The notes under the pieces: generated by a model
Seen by the model: only the letters and a program-made list of their open reading frames with translations
Databases searched by the model: none
Told to the model about the DNA's origin: nothing
In this document: positions 23,056 through 33,900 of the stretch, one piece after another
Position numbering within the stretch: position 1 is the stretch's first letter
Layout: each line of letters begins with the position of its first letter
Translations under genes and position numbers: made by a program
Origin: Theobroma cacao
Taxonomy: Eukaryota > Streptophyta > Magnoliopsida > Malvales > Malvaceae
Assembly (NCBI RefSeq): GCF_000208745.1
Contig: NC_030853.1
Span: 26,158,289-26,222,288 of the forward strand
Length of the DNA: 64,000 nucleotides
Direction of reading: 5' to 3'

Positions 23056-23645
23056 CAAAAAAAATCTTTTACATTTAAACATTTGATTTATTAATAAATG
23101 TATGTATCATCTCTCAAAGATTTGTATTTTTTAAATATTTTTGTCAATTTAGTCTTATAGACTTTAATTTTGTTCAATTTAGTCTCTGTATTATTTTTTT
23201 ATTCAAAATACAAAAAATCTTTTAGACTTAAACATTGGATTTATTGACAAGTATATGTCTCATCTATCAAAGATTTATATTTTTTAAATATTTTTTTCAA
23301 TTTAGTCTCTATACATTTTAATTTTATTCAATTTAATATATATTATATATTTTTATTTAATTTAATCTATAATGCGGTATAGATTTTTTTTAAGAAAATT
23401 TTTGCTCGATTTATCACGTCAACATGTTAGTGTCACGTTAGTATTATCATATTATCATATCAGTGTCACATGGCACTATTACATTAATATTGACGTGATG
23501 TTGATATCATCACCTCTAACAGTAAAATTAAATGACATTAAGGAGAAGGGCTAAATTATTTTAATTTCTAAAATCAAGAAATTAAATTGACCAAAATTTG
23601 AGTATAAAGATTAAATTGATGAAAATATACAAATACAGGAACTAC
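23056..23645. mobile_element. Foldback-like noncoding element with tandem duplication
   Basis: Two direct copies of about 153 bp start near 23061 and 23213 with 'aaaaaatctttta', and both contain 'tttgtattttttaaatat' or a near match. The right end (about 23560-23645) is an inverted, diverged copy of the arm: 'aaattgatgaaaatatac' there answers 'tttttgtcaatttagtc' on the left. No ORF. The structure fits a non-autonomous inverted-repeat transposon, but exact ends and target-site duplication were not found. Confidence 0.5.
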
Positions 23646-24740
23646 TTTAATCGGCTCTCTCCGGTAAAGTAAGTCACAGTTGCCTTGAGAACTCATTCAA
23701 GGCCTGAAGCTCCAAAGGCTGGTTTGGCAACATTTTTTAAGTTGTCGATATGTGCTGAGGATTATGCTGTCTTTGTAGCAATAGCTACATACTCTCTTGG
23801 TTTGATTGACAGCCAGGGGAAGGCAAAAAGGTTGACCTTTATTTTTTTTTTTCTCTCCGTCACAAAGCTTGACCATTTCATAATTTTATATTGTTCCGGG
23901 CAGAGATGAGTCAGCTACTTGGCTTTCTGTGTTTTCTTTTTCAGGTCTTGAATTTTGGGTATTCCTGTTTGCCGGAGATTATAGTTTTGGTTGTCTAGTG
24001 CGTCCTGTTTTTTCCTTGTATCTGATGAGTGATTTTCAAGCTTGCTCTGTTATCTCAGAGTTTCCTTTTGTTCTGGCTGCTAGCCATTAGATTGGTGTTT
24101 TTTAAAGTTTAAGGTTTGGGGTTTAGAGTCACATCATTCAATCTATTCGTACACAAATATGTAATAAACATAGACGGAACACGTATACATGACAAATGCC
24201 TTATATCTGTGTTTTGCATAATGACCATATAATAATAAACAACTTAATAATCAGTCAATTATATATCTACCCTTACGTATTCATGAAGGAGAAGATTGGA
24301 AGCAGATATCAAATTCTAATTCCCACACTATTATATTAAAAAGAATACAATTTGTGTGGTACTAATTTAAGACAGAGTAGAAGTTTAATATGGTTTTACA
24401 CTTTCACTAATATTCCTTTGATGAATATGTCAAATGGAATTAGATACCGCACTTGGGTTAAATATAAGCACAATAAGCAAGTGGGAATCAATTTTTTATG
24501 AATAGCAAATAATGAAAAACCGAAGGATTGCTACACTGGCAGCGCAAACTGTGATGCGGTCTCCTATATTCACTGCATTGTTGGAAAAAGAGGAACATTT
24601 TGACATTCAATACGTATCGTTTAATATTCTCTTCTCTTCATTCTGTATTGGATAATACTCTAATTCTTTATTTTCTGCATAGAATATAGCATAAATTGTA
24701 GTGTGATGGATAGATTGCTAAAATCTTCAACCGAGATCCT
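23646..24740. other. Intergenic; short unassigned open stretch
   Basis: The open stretch 23685-23825 (containing EDYAVFVAIATYSLGL) is followed by a possible donor after AAGGCAAAAAG. It may be a lone exon, but I do not recognise it and see no partner exon. The rest is AT-rich sequence upstream of the peptide gene. Confidence 0.3.
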
Positions 24741-24745
24741 TTTCC

Positions 24746-24753
24746 TATATAAA
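24746..24753 (+). promoter_or_regulatory. TATA box of the secreted-peptide gene
   Basis: TATATAAA lies 73 bases before the ATG at 24819, a normal spacing for a plant core promoter with a short leader. Confidence 0.7.
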
Positions 24754-24818
24754 TTGCCCTCACTCGCAAATAGATCACACACAAAATAAGTAGCCGAAGC
24801 CCAAAAGCAGTAGTTAGG

Positions 24819-26023
24819 ATGGCTAAGGTTATGGTCTTAATGTTGCTCATTTTGAGTCTTAATCCGACTATTTTAACATCGGCAATAAGACATTTGAAGA
24901 TTGTGGTGCCTAACAGAGGGTTTGTTCCACCTTCCCAGCCTTCACACTGCACCTATATTCCAGGAAATAAAGGCCAACCACCTTGTTACAATAATCCAGT
25001 CAAAGGTATGTTTTATATATATATATATATGGTAGGTATTTACTACCTCAGATAACCCAGTCTTTTTTCATTTCCTATTGTTTGAATTTTTGCAGATATT
25101 GAAATAGCAGAATTTAAAGTTTTAAATCTTCTTTTTTCGTTTTTATGAAACACAGTTATGATCTCCGCATTATTGTATCTGCAACAATTTTCCTTTCAAT
25201 ATTTCTTATTTTAACTTTACGTAAATAAATTGATATGGATCCTATTCAATCAAATCAAAAAAATATTTATTTTTTTCTGTAATTACTTGTACTTTAAAAT
25301 ATGATTAATGAAACAAAGTAAATAACTGAATTTGAAAATTCTTTCTGTTCTCCAAAAGTGGATAATTACACCATTTACCTTCTTTTATTGTTACATTTTA
25401 GAAGTAGTGCAGATAAACCGAACAGGTCTAAAATGTTTGGTAATAATAATAATAATAATTTGATTTTGTCCCATGATTCATTCTGCATTTATACTCTTCC
25501 AGGCGATGAAAATGGAAAAAAGTCTGGGGAATAAAATGGAAACCCCTCACTTTGGGAAAGAAAAATTCTTGCTTCTTTGGTTCCAAATTGAGTCCACATT
25601 CTCACTTATATTATATCAGTATAAAACTAATAAAGTTTTACGTTCTTTGCTATCTTTTTATTTTATTTATATTTTACTTATTCGATCTTTTGTTTTAACA
25701 GCACTAATTCCATAAATCATGCATGTCAAATTTTAAGTTAATCGGAAAAGTCGAATTATGTATTTGATGATAATAAAATTTTAAACATTAACTTTTCCCC
25801 TAACCGCATACTCCATAACGTTAGAAAAAAGGTTCTATTTTATGTTGACTTTTCATAACAATAGTTTGACCAACTTTTAAATAGAAAACTGTCTAATCAT
25901 TGAAATGAATTGAAAACAGCGTAAATATTCGGTTTTTATTTTTTTATTTTTTCTAAATCAGAAGCTCCTTTAAAGATTTGTATTGGTAATTTTGCAGGCA
26001 ACGACGCATGGAAGAATCCATGA
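24819..26023 (+). CDS. Small secreted peptide precursor, two exons
   Basis: The splice model is 24819-25005 joined to 25998-26023, 70 aa in all. The intron has a GTATGT donor and a TTTTGCAG acceptor, and the frame continues cleanly. Residues 1 to about 22 form a strong signal peptide (basic Lys, then VMVLMLLILSL, then Ser/Ala), so the product should enter the secretory pathway. The mature part is basic and Pro-rich, with two cysteines 12 residues apart in RGFVPPSQPSHCTYIPG and KGQPPCYNNP, and it ends GNDAWKNP. The VPPSxPS stretch recalls processed plant signalling peptides, but it does not fit the CLE, IDA, CEP, PSY or RALF consensus as I know them. The short length, TATA box, 992 bp intron and stop right after a conserved-looking tail support a real gene. 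Its function is unknown. Confidence 0.75.
25441..25458. repeat. TAA microsatellite in the peptide-gene intron
   Basis: Six copies of TAA inside the intron. Confidence 0.9.
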
Positions 26024-26403
26024 TAGCTATCGGCGGGATATATATTTTATCACATGTACAGAAAGGTTTAGGTTATTTTGTTTAATGTATGTCCCTACCT
26101 GTAACGACATTAGTTATTATCAATGATGCTGATGTTGTACTTCCTACAAGGAAGTCGTGCTTTGCTCAGTGTCTTGCTTTTCAAGTCAGAAGATTCGGTG
26201 TGAAGGTTTTGGTATTTTGCCAACATTGTGGGAAATCCATTCCCATTAAGAATGCTTAAAAGTCCTCAAGTGGAAATGGACCTTAGTTTAAAAAGTCTAT
26301 TATTTATACTGCTAGGAAGAAATTCTGTCTGCTAGCCATTTTTCCAGTATACCAAACTTGTTATTTACTAGATCTCCTCTTTCTATGTTCAAACCACTTG
26401 AAT
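26024..26403 (+). other. 3' UTR of the peptide gene and spacer
   Basis: Noncoding sequence with no motif I can name with confidence. A 3' UTR of about 100-200 bases is likely. Confidence 0.4.
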
Positions 26404-27660
26404 GATGGTTCACTTATCCTTTAGATTGTGTACAACTAATTTTGTTTTTCAATGAAAAGACCTCGGTTATTCTTACAATTTTGTTGCCTTCATTCCAACA
26501 AGTTGAAACATAATAATCCAATCCATTAAAAACATGTATATATGGGACAGTGTTGCAACCATCTGCGGTGAAATAGTTTCGGATTGAACAAGACAAGCTC
26601 ATAAATAATACTACTGCCATTTATTAGATTCTTTCTTGAGCTAAAGTTCCTCGAATCCAGACTAGCAAGCATCTTTTTTTTTTTTCTTTTCCATATATGT
26701 GACATAATGTGTTTATCTTTAATTTACTTGCTTATCATTAATCCAAAATGCAATTACGTTAAATTTTAAAGTTCATAACTTGTCTCCAAAACATCAATCA
26801 AGTTTCTGGGTGAAAAAAAAAAAATTCAAAACACTGAATTTATTGTATCTTGTATCTTTAATTTACTTGCTTATCATTAATCAAAATGCAATTACGTTAA
26901 TTTATTGTATCTTGTATCGTTTCCCGTAATTCAGATGCTACACTGATTAAGAAAAAAAATAACAATTCTACAAAAATTAATTTGCAAATAAAATTCACAA
27001 AAATGTATCGAGATGTGACAATCAAGCAAAAAGAGTTTTTTTTTTTTTCCTAATTATTTGACATATATGACAGGTTCAAATTACAATCGCTTAAAAAATT
27101 CGAAGAAATTAATTGAGCAAATCAATAATGAAAAAATTACATAAAGAAACTATGATTTTATACATTATTTTCAAGAAATAACATGCAAGCACGGCATAAT
27201 GTTTCCCACAATTCCCTATCAACACAACAATTTGAACATAAAACCTACAAATAATCACAGTAATATAAGAAATTAAAAACAAAGATTTTAGGGTAATTTT
27301 TTATTAGGAAATATTTGAATAAAAAAAAAGTAAAACTATTAAATCTATTTCCATGTTACCATCCAATGTAAATGACTTTCTAAATAGAAACGAGCTGACT
27401 AATTAAAAATTCATGATAAATCTAATGTTTTCCTTGAATACACGGTCTAATAATGTACATTATTTTTTCTGTGAAATAAAAGCATAACGTTCATCAAGCA
27501 TCCATCTAAAAAAGAACATCAGCATAAAATATACTAATTTTATTCTTTTGTTTATCATCATGTTTTTATTCCCAAGTGTAGAGCTCCATTCATAAGGATA
27601 AATTATTGCTGTGGGATTGGTACAACTAATTCTTTTCTGCTTGTTGACCATTAATCACCT
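26404..27660 (-). pseudogene. Fragmented F-box gene relic and duplicated spacer
   Basis: On the minus strand, 26414-26620 encodes NYFTADGCNTVPYI and NKIVRITEVFSLKNK. These match the FBA part of the relic at 5.4-5.8 kb (STADGCNTVPYI, ITEVFSLKSN). A second piece at about 27575-27651 (NPTAIIYPYEWSSTLGN) matches FICKWSWTLG of the same relic. Between them, 26665-27232 is collinear with the noncoding block at 4566-5245. The F-box itself is missing and the reading is broken. This is a second, more eroded copy of the same F-box cluster segment, rearranged relative to the first. Confidence 0.7.
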
Positions 27661-29402
27661 TAAAAAGTTTCCACATACACGCCCCACCCCTCTTTTTCCT
27701 TGCAATGTACTAAAAATGGAACATTATACACGAGGCATAAACCTTGATACCTTGGAAAAGAAGAATTTGTGCTGAGAGAATACACGCAAGTGGAAGTGCC
27801 CTTGACTTCAACAATTAGATATCTAAGAATTAGGAGTCCAGAACTGAAGAACGTGCACCAAGTCCAATGGGTATATTGAGAAGATAAGAAAACTGAGCAG
27901 TCTAGTAAACTTTCTCACTTCATAACAGCCCAGAAAACTTAAGGCAAAGGAGGCAAAAATGACAGCAGTATTGATCAAAGGGCATAATTTATTATGGTGC
28001 AACTTCAGGTTATGAATTTTTGTATCAAGGAGGGCCCATCAGAAACAACTTATCAAAAACCATTTCGCTAGATTATTAGGTAGAAAAGGCCGAGATACCA
28101 GAAACCAACAAAAGAGAAAGAAGAAGAGAAAGAATAGAAAAGAACAGAAGACACAATATAATAGCAGCGTATAACAAGCTACCTCAGAATGTGAATAGAA
28201 TTACTGCCAGCATGACTACCGGAATTTAATCAGTTGACTAGAAAAAAAATGAATACAAGGAGAACAAAACTCACAGTAGTATGCAACATTTTATATGTTA
28301 TATACAGAATAGTACATGATACCTTATAAACAGGGAATTTTTAACAAAATTTTTTTTGAAGTATTTCATAACTACCTACAATTTGACAGAGACACCCTTG
28401 TGAGAACTATTTCTATCTAACTAATTTAAAAAATTCCAAGCATTGTCTTGGCTCAAGAATCCATGTCAAATATTTACCTCAACACTTTGTAGTAGTTTGC
28501 TCTGTGCTTAGGACCTGTGAATATTGGTGGATATCCAAGTTGCAACACCATAAATAGAGACATTTCAGGTTAATGATTTGCCAAAACCTGTAACATACAT
28601 GTAATGACCACATTATTCTCAACTTAATTCTCTTTTACCAACTGGCAAACATAAAATGAATATCAATCACATAGTTGCCTTTTCCTTTTTCCCTTTTCTT
28701 TAACTAGCAGAAAAAAGGAGCAGGTAAGACATGAGTTTAAGCTTCAAACCATGTTAAAGTTCATAAACTACTAGGATAGCGTAGACTTATATGTTGCTAA
28801 AGTTCATACTGCCTAATTTTCAACTACGGTCAATACTTAAAAAATAGTAAACATTACACAGTCCAATTATAGGAAATAATTATATAAAAGACTAGAATTC
28901 AGAATTAAAACTATCCCTAAGCCCTAAGGCAAGCTATATTGTTAAAAATTGGCTCATATAACAAGAAACAAATACTTTGCAAGAAGGGACTTGGTTGATG
29001 AGTCATAGAATAATCTCAAGTATTTCCAAAAGACACTGTAAAAAGACATGCCATTAGTATCTATATATCCGAACCATGCCCATCTGCACAAGTATTGCAT
29101 ATGAAGCAACCACCAACTTGGACAGTACCTAACTGTACAAGTTTGCGTGTCATATGGCAATGCAGGTGCAGATAGCATAAGGTCTACTGTTCCTTTTCAA
29201 GCAAAAAATCCAAATAGGCACTCCTGCTAAATACAGCTCTCACAGTCTCTTCACTTTAGAAGGCATAGATACCAAGTCCCTAAATACAGCTATCAAGGTC
29301 TCTAGACTTAAAAGGCATAAATCCAAGTTCCACAAAATAAGAAATGACTCATCTGATCTCTATCTCCAAATGTATGCACCTCAGCAAGAACTAGGAATGT
29401 CT
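27661..29402. other. Intergenic, possibly distal 3' UTR of the HUA2-like gene
   Basis: A-rich on the plus strand and without a recognisable gene. HUA2-like transcripts can have spliced, long 3' UTRs, so part of this could be transcribed from the minus strand. The minus-strand open stretch at 28954-29178 has no known domain. Confidence 0.35.
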
Positions 29403-29622
29403 TACTCCCTCCATCCCATTGTACTTGTGCATTCTATTTCTCTTTTCATTCTTGAACACCTAATACAATTTACTTTTTCTACATTTTATATTAACTTTAG
29501 TGGCATTAAATAGCATTGAACATGAAAAGTAAGGTTTTATATAAAATACACTAAAGGTCAAGTCTTTTTTAATTTTCATGCCAAGTGAAAAATGGACAAA
29601 GAATATGGAGTAGATGGAGTAG
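29403..29622. mobile_element. Stowaway-like MITE
   Basis: The element begins TACTCCCTCCATCCCATT, the classic Stowaway terminus (consensus TACTCCCTCCGTCCC). It ends with the complementary 'aatggacaaagaatatgga...ggagta' about 220 bases later, and TA flanks it as the target site. No coding capacity. It lies downstream of the HUA2-like gene, whose 3' UTR it may have joined. Confidence 0.8.
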
Positions 29623-30420
29623 AATTATTCCCAAAACTTATCAATTCAAGAGCCCCAAAATAAGATTTGATGACTAAGGAACCTGAAAGAGATAAGAAAC
29701 AAAAAAAAAAGAACAAAGTTATGCTACCACCACTAACAACATAAGTAGATGGTTCAGGAGCTGATGCCCAATTTATCCACAACTAAAGTCACCACAACCA
29801 CAAGGAGAATGACTAAACCATCTCAGCAAATGGTCTTTCACATATCTCCTAATATGCATAGTCACTTAAGTATCTCTGCTTCTATTAAGTAAATAAAGGT
29901 GGAAGGGGGAAATCCAAATATGGATTCAGCAACTAAACAAGTTCATCCTTCTTCTTAAAGGTGATAAGCTTCAAGGATTGATGTGTACAGAGATGAACCG
30001 CAGTTCCCACAGCTAAATTTAGATACAGCTGGAATTCCTATAGAACACCAGAGGATAACCACTAAACATGCAGCTCAATTGAGTGTAGAAATGCGTTGAT
30101 GTGAATGTGGTTCCAACATAAAGAGAAAAACCAGCATCACATGGAATTAACCTCAACAATGAAGGGACTGAACAATTGTTGAATAAAAAAATCAATAAAA
30201 ATGCCTTAAAAAATGCTAAATTGACCAGAGTTCAGATTTTTAACCAGAAATAAATTTCTTTTAACTTTATACTCAATATAATTACAGAAGCTAAGAAACA
30301 GATGTACTAACCAAGTCAGAAATACGGGCCTACACTCAGAAGCAAATGTTCCCGGGATACATTTGTCAGGAAAAATTACAATATACACAATCCTGCCAAG
30401 AGTCTCCACAAGTTATCAAC

Positions 30421-30957
30421 ACTGCCCTCGTGTGGTAGTTGTATCTTGTCCAGAAATTGAATCACCCTTCAATGCACCTTGTCTCACAGCCAACTACAAA
30501 GAAAAACATCAATCAATAAAACAATCAAAGTAAGAATTGTCAATAAGTGGAAATGAGGGGAGGAGAGCATTTTCAGTTTAGCATCTTTCTTCTATTCTGG
30601 AAGAATAACTTCCCCTATTTCTTTAGCAGAAAATGGAAATGAAACCAAAAACTGTAAATTTAAGCACAAAGATTTACACGAGAGCAGATAAATACAATAG
30701 CAAATACTCTCTATTCTTGCAACAAACGGGGCATAAATTTTCAACTTCAGGTTATATTAAAATGTAGCTTACGAGCAAAATAAAAAAAAAATATCAAATC
30801 TCATAACACAAACTTTAAACTTCACTTCAATATTAAAACTGAAATGTTCTATTTATAATGATAAAGGAAACAAAAAAGATGAAATCTTCACACTGAGATT
30901 CATTAACCGATGAGTAAAAAAATGTATGAACTACCTAATGAGACTGATTCCTCATTC
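30421..30957 (-). other. Probable 3' UTR of the HUA2-like gene with an intron
   Basis: After the stop codon a donor-like CATTAG|GTAGTT occurs at about 30935. An acceptor ending TTTTCTTTGTAG lies at about 30494, before TTGGCTGTGAGAC. A spliced 3' UTR is inferred from these sites only. Confidence 0.4.
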
Positions 30958-33900
30958 TCAAGCTGGCCTCCAACAATTAATGGCAGATGAGTCTGGTCGA
31001 CATGGCATCATTTGCGAAACACCATGACCTGAAGGAACAAACATGAAGTTATTCTATGGTTTAATTGGTGCATGATTTTTTAACTGGCAAAAGAAGGAAA
31101 CTACAAGCAAAGCAAGGCAGCAATTAGAAAATTGCATACCTGAATTTGGAGCTCCAGCTGGTAAATTATTGGTGGAAGTAATCGGAAAACCCATATTATT
31201 CGAGGGTGGTCTTTCAACAGGTGGTCTAAAGTAACCTGCCAAAGAATTTAACATAAGTGTCATCAAAAGGTAGAGATTATGCCTCAATTTTTCAATAACA
31301 AAGGGGATAAACAAGAGTATAAAGGGACCATACATATATTAACACTTTAAGGCCTGTACACAAGAAAAAGAAAGCTGAGGACATGAAATATGCATGAAGA
31401 AGTACAACTCAATAGAACATCTTGTTCGTGGGCTTAAAGCCAGCTCTTAACAGTGTTGCCATACTGGCAAAGCCTCATTATATGCAACAACTACATCAAA
31501 AGTAAGAATTTAGCCATGACAACAATTCAAAGCAGTATAAAGTGGATATTACCAGAGCGTCTGAACATCTCAATGCAAAACTTAATACACTTCAAAAGGC
31601 ATGCTTTTCATATTCATATGGTCGACATGTTCTATATTTTTTTGGATTTTTCTCATTGGTTCAATGGAGCATCCATAACACACAACATGCAACACTTGAA
31701 ATCGATGAGTTTCATCACACCACCATAGAAGTGCATACGTTTAGTTTGCAGGGAACAACAATGTGATCAAATAAAAAACAGAACAAATCAATGCCCCTAA
31801 ACATTCATCTTTTAACCATGCAAGCTACGTCAAAATTAGAAATACAAATTCACTGAGGTTGATTTACAAGTCAAGCCAAAACTTTGAATGAAGGACAGGA
31901 TAATGCATACCTTCCTGGACAAACAATGGACCAGCAGGTGAAGGATTTCTTCCCGCTATCCACCCACCACGCTGATTATCAGTGTTATATTCTCCTGCAG
32001 GCGGCATTCTCCACTGTTCATCAGCAAGGAATGGCCTCCGGCCATCATGTTGTGACGGCAGTGGGTATTGCGGAGGATATGAATGCTGAGGATGTGGTGG
32101 CATGGCAGGCTTTGTAAATGAGAAATGGCTAGATGAGGTTTGTGGCAGACTAGGGTGTAACGGTCTTTGCACAAAGCCTGTATTACCAGGCTGAAACTGC
32201 TGGCTTGGTTGAGAAGATTGGGCATTTAAGTACATTTCATTATGTCCATATTCCAATGGCCTTGATGAATTATACCCAGAAGGCTCTCTAGAATTGCAGA
32301 CTCCTGTTGGAAAGCAAGGTGATTGCTGCGGAAACAATTCGCTTTTCATAGCAGCATCAATATGGCCCCCATGAGAAGTATTTCCAGCCATTTGAACTAT
32401 CTGATTACCCTGCATGCAAAGCATAGGTTCAATAAAAAACCAAAAAAAAAAAAAACTCAATAAGAAGCAAAGAAAACATGCAGGAGTCTTACATTTGGTG
32501 TGCCTCGGAATTCATGAGGTACAGGTGGTTGATATGCCAGCTGTGGTGAAGACTGTATTGAAGACTGGGGTGGTAGCATGGGTTGAGATAGCAGTGAAGG
32601 TTGAGTTGGCACTGGTGGTGGTGGTTGAGGGACAAAGGGTGGCGGAGGGCATGAAGGCGGCACAGGGGGAGGAGGTGGTTGTGTTGGTAGAGGTGGAGGA
32701 GGTGGGGGTGGTGATGGAGATGATGGAGGTGGTGGTGGGGGTGGTGGGGGTGGTGAAGGTGGCAAAGGTGGTGGTGGTGGAGGAGAATCTGGAGGCAATG
32801 GTGGGGAACCCTCTGGTAGAGGAGGGAATTCATTGGAGCTATTTGTAGCTGGTTCCATAATCCTATCAGTGCTGTGCTGCAAGTCTGTTTCAAGACTATC
32901 ATTTATAAATGATGGTCTGTCATCCTTTGGGTGTCCAGAAACATCTTCCATTTCGAGCTCACCATCCACATCTTCTAAGATGCAATGACGCCTGTCACTT
33001 GGAGTAACTGTACATGTTTCTGACTCTCCTAAAGCATGAGCTTGTTCTAATGGTGATGCATCAGCAGCTTCTCTGCAAGGACTACTTGAAAGATCTTCTT
33101 CCTCTTCATCTTCAAATGCATTAGAAGTCAAAAAGCCAGGCAACTGAAACGTAGCATTACTGGTTACAAGAACCAACAAAATTGATGTCAGAAAGTTTAT
33201 GTCCCTCTCAAACGACAAATACTAGAAACTAGAGAATGGGATACAAATGCTACAACAAACACTGGAAATAACTTCAAATATAGTAACTTATGAAAACTAT
33301 AATGTAAGATAACTCAACAAATAGTAGCTCTACATTCTAATCATATCACACAACAGTCGTAGTTGGTGAAATGGTGTATCCATAAATTGGTCTAAGCTAA
33401 GAATCAGATTAAATTGACCAATTTGGTTTGGATTGAAAAGCAAAAAGTTTTAGTTTGGTCTGAAAACCAAACTGATTAGTCATTTGGTCTTAGTTTGGTC
33501 TCAAACATTTCTGATACCAAACCAAACAAAAAAAGAATTCAATAATACCTGGTAGATATTATATTTATTTATCTTTATAGTAATGTGGTTTGGATGGTTG
33601 AAACAGTTTTCAGACCTGCCATACTCATCAACAAGCATGCCTTCCATTTCTCTTATAGGATCATCTATAGCACGCTCAGCTCGCGATGGACGCCTTAGGG
33701 AAAATCCTGAAATTGTATCATCATTTGAAACTCCAATGTCGTCCATATAACGCCGTAGAATAGATTCAGGAAAAATTTTCCTCTCAAGCCACAACCGTAA
33801 AACCTGGTAAAGACAATAGATCTCTTTCTCCTTCAGAGAAAGGGGAAAAAAAGGAAGAAACAGAAGAATAATTTCTTACAATTAAAACAGTAGGACACCT

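Noticed and set aside
32414..32848. A plus-strand open frame rich in Val and Glu (144 codons)
   Set aside because: It is the antisense of the HUA2-like poly-proline exon; repetitive CCN codons leave the opposite strand open.
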